Notes: generated by a model from the letters alone, not told the origin. A stretch of 41,487 nucleotides of DNA from a virus (IMGVR_UViG_3300020123_000352:1-41487); one strand, 5' to 3'; numbered from the stretch's first letter, positions 28,921 to 37,851 are shown. Numbers and translations are program-made.

Positions 28921-29401
28921 TATCTTCGACAAAAACGTGGGTCGTTATCTGTACGTTGGTGCCAGTAAGCAGCGTAATACTGCCATCGAAACTGACTTTT
29001 GAACAGATGATATTGACCCATGTGGCATCTGCCACGGCATACAGACTAGCCGACGCCGCAATAGTGGCCGCCCCAAGCTGGCCACTATCCTGAAAATAGG
29101 TTTGGGTACCATTACTGTACGGGCTTGGCGGCGGGCTCGACACGTAAAATAGCGACTCGAGCGACGGTATGTAGGTATAACCATGCTTGAACCTGTAGAG
29201 CAGTGTGTAGTTTGGTACGCCGGTGGGCGGCGGCTCAGGCGGGTCAGTGGTGATTATCAGGGTAATGGTCTTAAAACCGCCATCGTTTTGAGTGTCGATT
29301 TTAATGAACGGATTGCTGGTATTCAGAGAGAATTGCCCGCTAGCCGGGTCAGTAGCACTGATACCGGGCGGGCTGATAATAATGCCAAAATCTTGCGCCA
29401 T
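28910..29401 (-). CDS. Small beta-rich virion protein
   Basis: 163 residues, Ser/Thr/Pro-rich with regular beta-strand periodicity (GSITLLTGTNVQITTHVFV at the C-terminus) and a Pro-rich turn (TDPPEPPPTGVPN). It shares its last base with the upstream gene, forming a run of one-base-overlapping genes after the nozzle-like protein. Probably a tail or fibre component, by context. Confidence 0.68.
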   Translation of the reverse strand: MAQDFGIIISPPGISATDPASGQFSLNTSNPFIKIDTQNDGGFKTITLIITTDPPEPPPTGVPNYTLLYRFKHGYTYIPSLESLFYVSSPPPSPYSNGTQTYFQDSGQLGAATIAASASLYAVADATWVNIICSKVSFDGSITLLTGTNVQITTHVFVEDIGV

Positions 29402-30261
29402 TAGTATTGCACCGTTATAGGGGTTGAACTAAACATCGGGTCACGCAGAATAACCAGCGTGGCGCCTACGTCCGGCTGCGGCGGCCCCGAAGTAGTGTAG
29501 CCGAGATATGCCTTAAAGCCATCGGTAAACGTGCGCGGGTAAGCCTGCGAATAGTACGGCGCCGGTACGTACGTATTGACCGCGACACCTATGTTACCGG
29601 CCAGTGTGCCACCCGCCTTAATGAAGCCGTACACCCATACGGCGTAGTTAAGTTTGCTGGTGTACTGAATGACGTTACCTATACCCGAACCAACATTTGC
29701 AGGCGCTATAGTTTTCTCAGTTTTCACGGCCAAAATAAGTGGGCTTTGGCACCGGGAGTGCAGCGCGAAGTCACGCATATCTTTACTGTCGATGCTCTTA
29801 TTTGGCTTCACCACTTTAATGCCAAAATTAGGGTCGTAGGGTGCTTTGAAGGTGTCACCGGGGGCCAAGGTATAATCAATGTCTTTGCTCAAATCCAATT
29901 GGAAGCAGCGCACCTTATATTTCACCCCATTAACAGTGGACGGAATATATACGTTGGTCGTATTAGACCGCAGAATAACGCGGTAGCCCACGGTACCAAC
30001 ACCCGACGGGTCGGTACCCGGTGACCAAGCCATAGCGAAAGGGGCAAACTTCAGGCCATGCGCAACAGCTAATTGGCTACCGGTTCCGGTAACGATAGTT
30101 TCAAAAGCAATCGGCAGGCTTGGCCATGATGAATTGAAAACGTAGTTGCTACCTGCCGTGCGCGTGGCGTCGTAACCGGGTTTGCTAAGCTTAAAGCCCA
30201 CCGTTGTATTAGGGGCAGGCGTAGTGGAATTATCAGTATATGGGCTCGTAAGGGTCGGCAT
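29401..30261 (-). CDS. Beta-rich virion protein, possible tail fibre or receptor-binding component
   Basis: 286 residues, with many aromatic residues and Gly/Ser/Thr in strands (KLNYAVWVYGFIKAGGTL, TVQY end). No collagen, chaperone or enzymatic motif. Located downstream of the nozzle-like gene where podoviruses often place fibre genes. The assignment is contextual. Confidence 0.6.
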   Translation of the reverse strand: MPTLTSPYTDNSTTPAPNTTVGFKLSKPGYDATRTAGSNYVFNSSWPSLPIAFETIVTGTGSQLAVAHGLKFAPFAMAWSPGTDPSGVGTVGYRVILRSNTTNVYIPSTVNGVKYKVRCFQLDLSKDIDYTLAPGDTFKAPYDPNFGIKVVKPNKSIDSKDMRDFALHSRCQSPLILAVKTEKTIAPANVGSGIGNVIQYTSKLNYAVWVYGFIKAGGTLAGNIGVAVNTYVPAPYYSQAYPRTFTDGFKAYLGYTTSGPPQPDVGATLVILRDPMFSSTPITVQY

Positions 30262-30581
30262 TAGAAGCCCCCGGGCGAATATCCCATGACCATACGCACC
30301 AAACCATTGGCATCAGTAATTGTGGTCTGGCCCTGAATATTCTGCTGGCCCTGCGCTTGGCCCGATTGAATCGTAACCGGCGAGGTCTGCGCTTCGTTAG
30401 CCTGCGCGTAAATAACAGATTCGAGTGAGATATAAGGCACCGTACCAAACGTGTTGCTGACTTCCCCGGTCATGCTTGGCTGTATCATGAAGTTCACGTT
30501 GCCAAAAGTAGCGGTGTACAGTTCCATTTGTGCACCGCTGGTGTTCTGCGCGAGGGTTTGGCTTTGGCTCGATGGTTGCAT
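30261..30581 (-). CDS. Small virion-operon protein
   Basis: 106 residues, Gln/Ser/Thr-rich. One-base overlaps with both neighbours. Beta-strand-like with a Gln-rich stretch (GQAQGQQNIQGQTTI). No recognised family; probably a tail accessory. Confidence 0.68.
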   Translation of the reverse strand: MQPSSQSQTLAQNTSGAQMELYTATFGNVNFMIQPSMTGEVSNTFGTVPYISLESVIYAQANEAQTSPVTIQSGQAQGQQNIQGQTTITDANGLVRMVMGYSPGGF

Positions 30582-32686
30582 TAGTTACCTTCTGCTTGGT
30601 CATCAGTTCGTAAATCAGATTCGCTTTGCAGCGGGTCTATTTCCATTGTAACGCCGGTGATGGTTGGAATCGAGGCCGGGTTGTTGCAAGTGCCGCTAAA
30701 ACCCCATTGGGCCTCATAGAAGCGCTTGTTTATGTCGATGGTAATGCCAGTGTCACCCGTAGCCGGTGAAAACGATGCACTGGTAATCGGGTCGGCAGAA
30801 ACCGGCGTACCGCGGTCTAGGGCATAGTAGACGGTTAGCGTAGCATTGGCAGGCCACGGCAAGAAACTGATTTTGAGCCGTGAGGCCTCTTTCTGCTTGT
30901 AGCGCACCCCACCGTCGTAAATAAGGCTATCCCAGCTGAAGACACCGGCAGGTAATGAACTGTTGTTTACCCTGTCGAGGTAGTAGGTAGTCACCCCGGC
31001 CACGGTCTTGCGAGAGCCCACGTACATCGTGTCGACGAAGTTTTTAATCATGCCAATTTGCAGGTTGTTGGAAGCCGAGTAGTTGTAGGTAGCGTTGCCG
31101 AGCGCGTGACTGTAGCCAAAGCTGTTGGGGTAAATGAGCTCTACCGAGCCCCAAGAGTACACCCCATATTTAATGCTGGTATTCGTGGTACTGCTTGGGT
31201 AGCCCATCATGAGCATATTGAAGCGCGGCGCCATCATATTCGGGTTTACTATCGTACTGTCGACGGCATTAAGGTAATTGGTGTTCTGGTAAGCAATGGG
31301 CCGCACCTTTATCACTTGCTGGCCGCCACCCCAAGCGTAGAGCGCCCCGGCGATAATCATGTAGGTAATGTTGTTGAACGTGTATACGCTGTACGGCGCC
31401 CCCATTGGCAACTGAATTTTAAAGTTGTAGGTCGGATTTTGGCCGTCCCAAAAGTACAAACAGCCCTCTTGGAAATTACGCGTAGCACTACTCGACCTCT
31501 TTTCAGCGGCAATAACGCAGTACTGATTATTCTGGCTTACGCTGGTGCCCTCAAACCCGGCATCGAGTGGAAAGCGCTCACGCTGCCATACGTAGTTGCT
31601 AGGGTTGGCGTCATTGCTGAAGTTGTAAGTGCTCACGTACTGGCCGTTTAGAATGACCATTTGGAAGCCGTTGCCGGTAAACAAACAGGCCGGGTGCCAC
31701 CCGTTGTTTGTCTTCACCATGCGGTAGTTAAACAGAATCATATCAGCGGTGCTAAGGTCGCTAGCGGTGAGCGTACGCACTTTGGTATCGGCCACGGTGC
31801 TGGTAACGTGCCAGTGGTAGGCGGCAGAGAGGCCCGACTGTATGGCGCCGGTAAAGCCGCGAATGCCCGGGCTGGCAAAAACGAATTCATTGTAGCCAGT
31901 GGTCAGGCTGGCATGGTTTATGGTGATGGCTGCCAAGGAGCGGTTGAAACCATCGTGCAGTGTCAGCGTGACGTTGCCGGTACCCACGGTGTCGACGTAA
32001 ATGGCAATCGAGTAAAAAGGTTCGAGGTCGGGCGCGAAGGGGCATTTGCCCGTCAGTACCGTTTCAGCCGGTATACTGGTGGGTGTCGTGTAAGTGAGCG
32101 TCGTGGTGTTGGTAGTTACCTGCGAAGTGGCCGTAACACCTGTCGTGGTGGCCAAAGACTGTAGGTTGTTGCGGGCCGCGCCGTCATAGTTGGTGGTGGT
32201 AGACTGGTACAGATTTACAACACCATTGGCGCTACTAGCGCTCTTACCGAACTGGCCATCTTTGAGTGATGGGCTGCTCTGCAATGGCCCGTACATACTG
32301 ACACTCTGCTGGCCGGTAATATACAGAAAATCCGATAGCTGGTTGTAGACCATGCCGAAGCCGGTGCCGTCAGTGATTGTAGCCGCAAGCGTTAATGTAT
32401 CAGAGGTATCGAGCTTATAAAGGTGGCCTTGGTCACCCAAAATCCAGCGTACGCCAGTAGGGTCTTGCACCATTTCTACCGGCAGGTCAACTAGCACCGC
32501 AGATGCACCGCTGACAGCCGCGAGTGCGGGCAGCACGGTCATTTGGCTGGCCTTGCTGCGGAAGTCTAGCGCCTCTTGCCGCAAGAAAGCATTGGCCACA
32601 CCATTTTTAAAGTCGACACTTTCGCCGCCTACGAAACTGCCGAGATTGATAGTAAGTTTGCCGGTGTCTTTAGGGCCACTAGCCAT
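30581..32686 (-). CDS. Large tail protein, nozzle (T7 gp12-like) candidate
   Basis: 701 residues, nearly all beta with Asn/Thr/Ser/Tyr-rich strands and repeated G-xx-YxW patterns consistent with a propeller (LYFWDGQNPTYNFKIQLP, GALYAWGGGQQVIKV). Directly follows the adaptor-like gene, and no tape measure or tube gene exists. In podoviruses the pair adaptor plus about 700-800-residue beta-propeller protein makes the short tail. The function is inferred from order, size and composition. Confidence 0.65.
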   Translation of the reverse strand: MASGPKDTGKLTINLGSFVGGESVDFKNGVANAFLRQEALDFRSKASQMTVLPALAAVSGASAVLVDLPVEMVQDPTGVRWILGDQGHLYKLDTSDTLTLAATITDGTGFGMVYNQLSDFLYITGQQSVSMYGPLQSSPSLKDGQFGKSASSANGVVNLYQSTTTNYDGAARNNLQSLATTTGVTATSQVTTNTTTLTYTTPTSIPAETVLTGKCPFAPDLEPFYSIAIYVDTVGTGNVTLTLHDGFNRSLAAITINHASLTTGYNEFVFASPGIRGFTGAIQSGLSAAYHWHVTSTVADTKVRTLTASDLSTADMILFNYRMVKTNNGWHPACLFTGNGFQMVILNGQYVSTYNFSNDANPSNYVWQRERFPLDAGFEGTSVSQNNQYCVIAAEKRSSSATRNFQEGCLYFWDGQNPTYNFKIQLPMGAPYSVYTFNNITYMIIAGALYAWGGGQQVIKVRPIAYQNTNYLNAVDSTIVNPNMMAPRFNMLMMGYPSSTTNTSIKYGVYSWGSVELIYPNSFGYSHALGNATYNYSASNNLQIGMIKNFVDTMYVGSRKTVAGVTTYYLDRVNNSSLPAGVFSWDSLIYDGGVRYKQKEASRLKISFLPWPANATLTVYYALDRGTPVSADPITSASFSPATGDTGITIDINKRFYEAQWGFSGTCNNPASIPTITGVTMEIDPLQSESDLRTDDQAEGN

Positions 32687-32687
32687 A

Positions 32688-33590
32688 TTACGCGGTCACA
32701 TTCTGTGGGGGCAGGTTAAAGAGGTTGTAGCTGTATGGGGTCATGTCGTTTTGGGTAAAGCCGGTAGTTTTGGCGGCATAGATTGCTTTGTAGTCGCGCA
32801 GCGATTCGTCGTATAGGCTCTTGTAGCTGGCGGCGGTGTCTTTATCTTTGCGTTTTAAGAAGTAACGGTAGCAAGCGTAGTCGACTAGTGCCATATGGAA
32901 ATCTTCGGGGATATCCGGCGCCGACCCGATAAGACAGGCCACACCGGTTTTGCTTGGGCCTTGGTAATAATTCTCGAGCGTAATATGCGTAGTGTCGGTG
33001 AAACCGGTGATTGGGTACCAGTTACCATCTGAGCCGTCGGTGACCGATAGCCACATGCCGATTTGGTTTTGGTTAAAAGGCGTGCCACTGTTGGCCACGA
33101 TTGCCGTAGAGTTAAGGGTGACATTGATGCTAGGGGTAATGTCATCTAGGCTCATATCGCGCATACGCGACTCGTAGGTAACGATAAGGCCATTGGTGGT
33201 GTTAGTCGAGGGAATCGGGTAGAGCTGAAGCACGTTGCGGCTATCAACAAACCCCTGCGTCGGCATTCCCACCGTCATGGCTGGTACGAGGTTTATGCGG
33301 TTCCAAAGCTCCTCAGAGTCGACCATTGTGACCGGTAACGTAAGACTGCCCGAGGTGACCCGGACAGTAGTAATGCGCACCATGTCAGCCGGGAAGGTGT
33401 ACCCCTGCTGGCTGGCCACCAGATTCGTGGTGACCGTCTTTTTGGTGTAGTAGCGGCGGCTGGCATTTTTGAACTTGCGCAGCGAGTAGTTTATGTGAGC
33501 TTTGATATTGGTGAGCGATTGCGATGAGGTAGCGGCACTAATCCCACAGTTGTCGGCTGCCATTGTATAGAGTTGTGTGAAAGTTTGCAT
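32688..33590 (-). CDS. Head-to-tail adaptor-like protein
   Basis: 300 residues. Helical N-terminus (IKAHINYSLRKFKNASRRYYTKK), beta-rich middle, and a C-terminal helical segment PEDFHMALVDYACYRYFLKR followed by YKSLYDESLRDYKAIY, a pattern common in podovirus adaptor proteins that dock under the portal. Placed immediately before the nozzle-like gene, two bases apart. Confidence 0.68.
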   Translation of the reverse strand: MQTFTQLYTMAADNCGISAATSSQSLTNIKAHINYSLRKFKNASRRYYTKKTVTTNLVASQQGYTFPADMVRITTVRVTSGSLTLPVTMVDSEELWNRINLVPAMTVGMPTQGFVDSRNVLQLYPIPSTNTTNGLIVTYESRMRDMSLDDITPSINVTLNSTAIVANSGTPFNQNQIGMWLSVTDGSDGNWYPITGFTDTTHITLENYYQGPSKTGVACLIGSAPDIPEDFHMALVDYACYRYFLKRKDKDTAASYKSLYDESLRDYKAIYAAKTTGFTQNDMTPYSYNLFNLPPQNVTA

Positions 33591-33610
33591 ATGCTACTAT
33601 CTTAAGCTTT

Positions 33611-33985
33611 TTAAATGACTTTGAACATGAAGCTTACTACGGTGCTCGAGGCTGCCGATAGGTAAATGTTGGCCATATCAGCACAGTCGAAAGTGAGCAC
33701 CTGCGCCGCCGGTAGTGAGAAATAAGCGCTCGAGGTAGAATCTTCGGATATCCTAATTGGGTTAGTAACAGGGGTGATAGTACAAGACACTGCCCCGGGT
33801 GGCACTACAAGTGTCGCGGTAGTGTTCACCGTAAGTGGTGACACAAGCGGCGTGCCGGTGTTGTCGATGGTCTGAATAATGTTACCGGTGGGGCCCATCA
33901 TAGCAACGCGGTTGCCGTCTGTCTTCACACCAGCGAAGTTATTAGGGCTGGTCTTTGCTTTACGAGTAGGGGGCGTGTAGGCCAT
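33611..33985 (-). CDS. Small beta-rich virion protein
   Basis: 124 residues, beta-rich (TATLVVPPGAVSCTITPV, SSTVVSFMFKVI) after a basic N-terminus. It has a good AGGAG and its own promoter-hairpin leader, so it heads a late transcript with the adaptor and nozzle genes. A head-tail or decoration role is possible. Unknown. Confidence 0.7.
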   Translation of the reverse strand: MAYTPPTRKAKTSPNNFAGVKTDGNRVAMMGPTGNIIQTIDNTGTPLVSPLTVNTTATLVVPPGAVSCTITPVTNPIRISEDSTSSAYFSLPAAQVLTFDCADMANIYLSAASSTVVSFMFKVI

Positions 33986-34014
33986 ATACTTATGCTCCTG
34001 ATTTTAAATTAAAA

Positions 34015-34044
34015 CAGCTCAATAGCATTGTGGGCTATGAGCTG
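34015..34044 (-). promoter_or_regulatory. Leader stem-loop before gene 33985 (copy 2 of 4)
   Basis: Minus strand CAGCTCATAGC pairs with GCTATTGAGCTG around CCACAAT, followed by TTTTAATTTAA and AGGAG. Same as 110-138. Confidence 0.78.
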
Positions 34045-34058
34045 CCTGTATATCAGAG

Positions 34059-34087
34059 ATTATACAGTAAGGCAAGAAGTTCACCAG
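34059..34087 (-). promoter_or_regulatory. Late promoter for gene 33985 transcript
   Basis: Minus strand CTGGTG (34087-34082), 17-bp spacer, TATAAT (34064-34059). Same spacing to the leader hairpin as at 28892-28920, and the -35 shares TGGTG. Confidence 0.72.
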
Positions 34088-34091
34088 TATT

Positions 34092-34448
34092 TTACCCGAA
34101 AGCCGGGGCAATACCTATAAAGGTAGTCTGTTTTACAACTGTCAGCTGTATCTCGAGGCGCATTTGCTCTAAATCTTCGTTCAGTAGCACTTTGTCTTGG
34201 GCGGCGGTACGGATATCGGTTTTGATATCCCGCAGCCGTTGGGTAGCCACCAGAATGTCATGATGCAAGCCCATAAGCTGCGTGTTGCCGCTTTCGACCA
34301 ATTCTTTAATCTGAGCTTCTTGCTTGTTGTAGTATGTGCGCCGCTCAGCTATTTCGGCATTTAAGGCCCGTAGCTCTTCTTTGGCGGCAGTGGTTGGGTT
34401 ACCGGTTTTTAGCACTGGTGAGCTCTTTCGCAGGCCGCGCCGGGGCAT
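34092..34448 (-). CDS. Small coiled-coil protein
   Basis: 118 residues. Residues 20-100 form a continuous heptad-patterned helix (EELRALNAEIAERRTYYNKQ, LNEDLEQMRLEI). Its first 50 bases overlap the end of the upstream gene in another frame. A capsid or tail assembly role is possible. Unknown. Confidence 0.72.
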   Translation of the reverse strand: MPRRGLRKSSPVLKTGNPTTAAKEELRALNAEIAERRTYYNKQEAQIKELVESGNTQLMGLHHDILVATQRLRDIKTDIRTAAQDKVLLNEDLEQMRLEIQLTVVKQTTFIGIAPAFG

Positions 34449-35112
34449 CTGGTGCGGCGTATTCTGGTTTCTCGAGCGGGGCGCCTTCGGTGGTCTTAGG
34501 CTTCGGTAGGTTCGGGTCTTCGGTAGGGGCGGGGGCTTCGGCGCTTGCCGGCACTTCAGGGGTCATGCTTGCTTGTGGCTGCGCTGGCTGTTCGATGGTT
34601 GGGGTGGCCATGCCGCTAAAACTTGGGGTGGCTTTGCCTAAGTAGGCCTTTTCAATAAAGTTATCCTGAGCGCCACCATCGGCAAAGTTAAAGTTCTTTG
34701 GCAAGTGCTTACCCTCTGCATTGAATTGTGGCTGCGTTGGGTCGTTGAACTTCTTAAGGGTGGCGGCAGCGGTGTAGTTCTTATACATAACGTCGAGCGC
34801 CCGGTACGCACTAGCACCCACTAGCACTTCGGTTTCGCCCGGCAGAATCACCCACATTTCGGGCTTTTCGCGGGTAATGATACGCTGCATACCGTCTTCG
34901 CTAAAGTTTTCAACTTCGTTATCGGCAGGCATGTACTGCCAGTAGCAGGGCTCATCGGTGATGTTTTTGACGGTCACGAACTCTTGCGGCTTAAAGAGGC
35001 GCATAAGGCGCTCTTGAAACGGTATCGAGTTTTCTTGTTTCTCGGTACCGTATAGTTTTGGTGCACCAGCTTGGCCGGGTACTACCTGTTGACCGGGTTG
35101 TATTTGTGGCAT
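34399..35112 (-). CDS. Hypothetical virion-operon protein with Pro/Ala-rich tail
   Basis: 237 residues. The N-terminal 150 residues look folded (EFVTVKNITDEPCYWQYMPAD, MWVILPGETEVLVG). The C-terminal 80 are Pro, Ala, Glu and Lys-rich and disordered. It has its own likely extended -10 promoter 20 bases upstream. No family is recognised. Confidence 0.7.
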   Translation of the reverse strand: MPQIQPGQQVVPGQAGAPKLYGTEKQENSIPFQERLMRLFKPQEFVTVKNITDEPCYWQYMPADNEVENFSEDGMQRIITREKPEMWVILPGETEVLVGASAYRALDVMYKNYTAAATLKKFNDPTQPQFNAEGKHLPKNFNFADGGAQDNFIEKAYLGKATPSFSGMATPTIEQPAQPQASMTPEVPASAEAPAPTEDPNLPKPKTTEGAPLEKPEYAAPDAPARPAKELTSAKNR

Positions 35113-35131
35113 ATTTTTAGGCTCCTACCTT

Positions 35132-35140
35132 GTTATAGCA
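35132..35140 (-). promoter_or_regulatory. Possible extended -10 promoter for gene 35112
   Basis: Minus strand TGCTATAAC, followed by GGTAGGAG and the ATG at 35112. The same TGC-TATRAY form occurs at 4171 and 28892. No -35 is evident. Confidence 0.45.
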
Positions 35141-35211
35141 GCCCATAAAAGAGTTGATTCGACTTGCCTGATACGGGCTATGCGTGTTCATGTACCAACA
35201 ATATATCACAC

Positions 35212-36525
35212 TTATGATTTGTCACCCCCGATTTGCTTCCATACGGTGTCGGTCTTATCTGTCGGGTTTTGCTGCCACGTAGTCGCATTCTTATTGGCGC
35301 CGTTTTGCCAAGTAGTTGAATTCTTGCTAGCGCCATTTCCCCACAGCGTAGCATTCTTGGCCGCAATGATATACGCCGCCACATTACCCATAAACACTTG
35401 CAACCAGTGGGTTGGTAGCTTGATCGGCCCCGGTAATATGGCACTCAGTATAGAACCAGAGGTACGGTAGGTGGCCGTCAGTAACTTACCAGCCGTGCGC
35501 GTCAACACTCCGGCGGTAGAAAATGTAGCCGTTAATGTCCGGTGCATGATCTTGTTGGCCACAAAGGTACCGGCGGCACTAAAGGTAGCAGTCAGGCGCC
35601 GGGTGGTAGACTTATTCAAATTACCCGATGTCAGGTACGTAGCGCTCAGCTGTCGACCAATACCACGACTGGTAAGATTGCCCGCTGTAGAGAAGGTAGC
35701 GGTAAATGTCTGGGTTTTGCCACCACTCTTTACCCCATTTAATGAACCTGAGCCAGAGAACACACCAGTAAGCAGCCGCGCCAGTGATTTTACAAGGCTA
35801 CCAGCACTCGAGAATGTGGCAGTTAGCGACTTATTTGTTTGCTTGGTCAGCTGGCCACTGGTTGAAAAAGTACCCGATACTGACTTACCCGGCCTGCGCG
35901 TCAGTGCGCCAGAAGCCACCAGCGTTGCGGTAAAGGCTACAATCGAGCTTTTGCGTGATAATGCACCACTGGTACTAAATGTGGCCGTAAAAACGCGCGA
36001 AACAAAGCGTACTAGGCTACCGGTAGTGCTAAATGTGGCCGTGAGCGTACGACCAATGGCGCGATTTGTGAGCTGGCCGGTAGCAATATAGGTGGCCGTC
36101 AGCAATTTGGTGGCACCGTGCGCAGTGGCAAGCACACCACTGGTGCTAAATGTCGCAGTGAAGGGCGTCTTGCTCGTGAACTTATTAAGCAGACCCAAGG
36201 CCGAAAACGTACCACTCAAATTATGACTCGTACTGCGATTGATTGCCCCACTGGTTGAAAAAGTTGCAGTGAGGAGGTGAGCTACCGCGCGGGCGATCAA
36301 CTGCCCGACAGTACTGAATGTTGCGGTAAAGGTACGCTGCTGCTGCTTAAGGAAAGCACCGCTACTAGAAAAGCTGGCACTTAATGGAACAGAGGTGGAT
36401 TTTACTAAAGCACCACTCGTTGAAAAAGTGGCGCTAAAATTCACCATGTAGTTGGTATTCCCGGCCCGTGGGGGGGCTTTGGATATCCAAGGGTGTATTG
36501 GGAACGCGCGGCCAAATCGTGCCAT
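35212..36525 (-). CDS. Repeat virion protein with 18 copies of a TATFSTSG-type motif
   Basis: 437 residues. Residues 29-363 hold 18 consecutive repeats of 18-22 residues with the consensus (L/F)TATFSTSG-x-L-x plus a basic, variable linker. Each could form a beta-strand pair, so a solenoid or a string of beta-hairpins is likely. The C-terminus holds four further repeats of 11-12 residues (pattern NxTxW...K, about residues 390-433) after a hydrophobic stretch. Located in the structural operon. Probably an elongated decoration or fibre protein. No family is recognised. Confidence 0.75.
   Translation of the reverse strand: MARFGRAFPIHPWISKAPPRAGNTNYMVNFSATFSTSGALVKSTSVPLSASFSSSGAFLKQQQRTFTATFSTVGQLIARAVAHLLTATFSTSGAINRSTSHNLSGTFSALGLLNKFTSKTPFTATFSTSGVLATAHGATKLLTATYIATGQLTNRAIGRTLTATFSTTGSLVRFVSRVFTATFSTSGALSRKSSIVAFTATLVASGALTRRPGKSVSGTFSTSGQLTKQTNKSLTATFSSAGSLVKSLARLLTGVFSGSGSLNGVKSGGKTQTFTATFSTAGNLTSRGIGRQLSATYLTSGNLNKSTTRRLTATFSAAGTFVANKIMHRTLTATFSTAGVLTRTAGKLLTATYRTSGSILSAILPGPIKLPTHWLQVFMGNVAAYIIAAKNATLWGNGASKNSTTWQNGANKNATTWQQNPTDKTDTVWKQIGGDKS
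35437..36441 (-). repeat. Coding repeat array, 18 units
   Basis: DNA encoding the 18 TATFSTSG-type repeats of the protein at 35212-36525, about 54-66 bp per unit. Copies have diverged at codon level, so the array is old or under selection at protein level. A second short array (35227-35358) encodes four NxTxW units. Confidence 0.75.
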
Positions 36526-37250
36526 TAGTATCTACTAGCCCTGTTTACTGCCTGTAGTATAGGCGCATTTGCCTTAGCTATGAAAGACCCCGCCGAAGCG
36601 GTTGTTTTTAACCCAGCAGTTAACTGAATATAAGTAACTCCCGTATTGGTCATACCAAACCCAGCAGTCGTACCCCCTGCGGCAGCCAATGCCTTGCTTT
36701 CCATACCACCACTAGTAAAGCTTGAGGCAGCATTCGATAGGTTACTGTAGCCAGTACCGGCCGAATAGGTGTTAGTTTGGCTTTGCAGCATCAAGATCGA
36801 CAATATAAGCTCATTGGTCTGCGTAGTGGTAAGTGTGCCGCTGTTGGTTGGGTTGGCGGTTGAGCCGGTATCAGTGCGCGAAACATCGAGGATTGAGCCA
36901 GAGGTAGCAAAGCCCGACCACTCCTGCGCAAATATTTGGCCGTCGATAAAGGTGGTGGCACCATTTTCTGTGGCCTGAACCTGATACACCGCGCCACTGT
37001 TCGCCGTAATATTCAAAGCGGCATACAGCAATATGGTGAGCGATGATGCGGTATAACTGGCAAGCAAATTGTAGGTATTATGCGGCGTAGCATTGTCAGA
37101 CAGGCTTACGGTGCCGCTGGCAACGTCCATACATATGCCGACTAGTAATGCATTTCCCGCCGTGCAAGCTGAACCAAAATTGCTCGTGAATAAGTTATTG
37201 TTCGAACCCGAAGAGTTGAAACCGGTAGTTGCTTGAACAAATGAAGCCAT
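36525..37250 (-). CDS. Beta-rich virion protein
   Basis: 241 residues, Ser/Thr/Gly/Ala-rich (IFAQEWSGFATSGSILDVSR, TTTQTNELILSILM). Composition suggests a jelly-roll-like decoration or fibre domain. It shares one base with the repeat-protein gene downstream. No family is assigned. Confidence 0.68.
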   Translation of the reverse strand: MASFVQATTGFNSSGSNNNLFTSNFGSACTAGNALLVGICMDVASGTVSLSDNATPHNTYNLLASYTASSLTILLYAALNITANSGAVYQVQATENGATTFIDGQIFAQEWSGFATSGSILDVSRTDTGSTANPTNSGTLTTTQTNELILSILMLQSQTNTYSAGTGYSNLSNAASSFTSGGMESKALAAAGGTTAGFGMTNTGVTYIQLTAGLKTTASAGSFIAKANAPILQAVNRASRY

Positions 37251-37251
37251 A

Positions 37252-37332
37252 TCACTTACGCCACCCCTTATATTCAGGGGCGGCTAAAGCGATAATGATT
37301 AGTATGACCACAGTGATAATTGCAGGAATCAT
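37252..37332 (-). CDS. Single-helix membrane miniprotein
   Basis: 26 residues: M, a hydrophobic helix (IPAIITVVILIIIALAAP) and a basic end EYKGWRK. It fills the gap between two virion genes almost exactly (9 bases after one, 1 before the next). No clear Shine-Dalgarno. The plan matches the miniproteins at 12423, 16873 and 25809. Confidence 0.5.
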   Translation of the reverse strand: MIPAIITVVILIIIALAAPEYKGWRK

Positions 37333-37341
37333 ACAATTATT

Positions 37342-37851
37342 TTATACTTCTACCACCATATAGCAATAGGCGTTTACTGCCGCACCCGCAGTCACACGAA
37401 TACGCGCAAATTTGCTTATCTGTATGATAGGCTCACGACCAAGCGGGAACTGCTTGATGTATTGGTTAGTTGGGGCGATCAACTGTACATCGAAGTTACG
37501 TACCGCCGTAATGGTACCCTCCGCAGTTGCGGTATACCCTGTAGATGTCGTACCCACCGGTATGAGGTTCGTAGTCGGGTCACCACCTGATAGAGCATTA
37601 GCATCAAGCTTGGTAATATCGTTTGCCGTGGAAGCCGTCACGGTAGCTGCTACGTCAGTTTCGATCAGTTCTACCTTAATCGGCGTAGCGGCAGCAGAAC
37701 CATCGAAGGAAATGCCCCACTCGACAATCTTAGCCACGATGGTTGCGCTCGGCTTAACCTGCAATAAGGTTTTAATTGATGTACCAGTAGTCACCGTTGC
37801 AAAAGCAGCGGTGGTCTGCATTGGGCCGTTAGCGATAAGATAGAGGGCCAT
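37342..37851 (-). CDS. Beta-rich structural protein
   Basis: 169 residues, beta-strand-rich with Thr/Ala/Val (TVTASTANDITKL, FARIRVTAGAAVNAYCYMVVEV). Located among the head genes after the capsid gene. Likely a capsid decoration or cement protein by composition and position. Not recognised. Confidence 0.68.
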   Translation of the reverse strand: MALYLIANGPMQTTAAFATVTTGTSIKTLLQVKPSATIVAKIVEWGISFDGSAAATPIKVELIETDVAATVTASTANDITKLDANALSGGDPTTNLIPVGTTSTGYTATAEGTITAVRNFDVQLIAPTNQYIKQFPLGREPIIQISKFARIRVTAGAAVNAYCYMVVEV

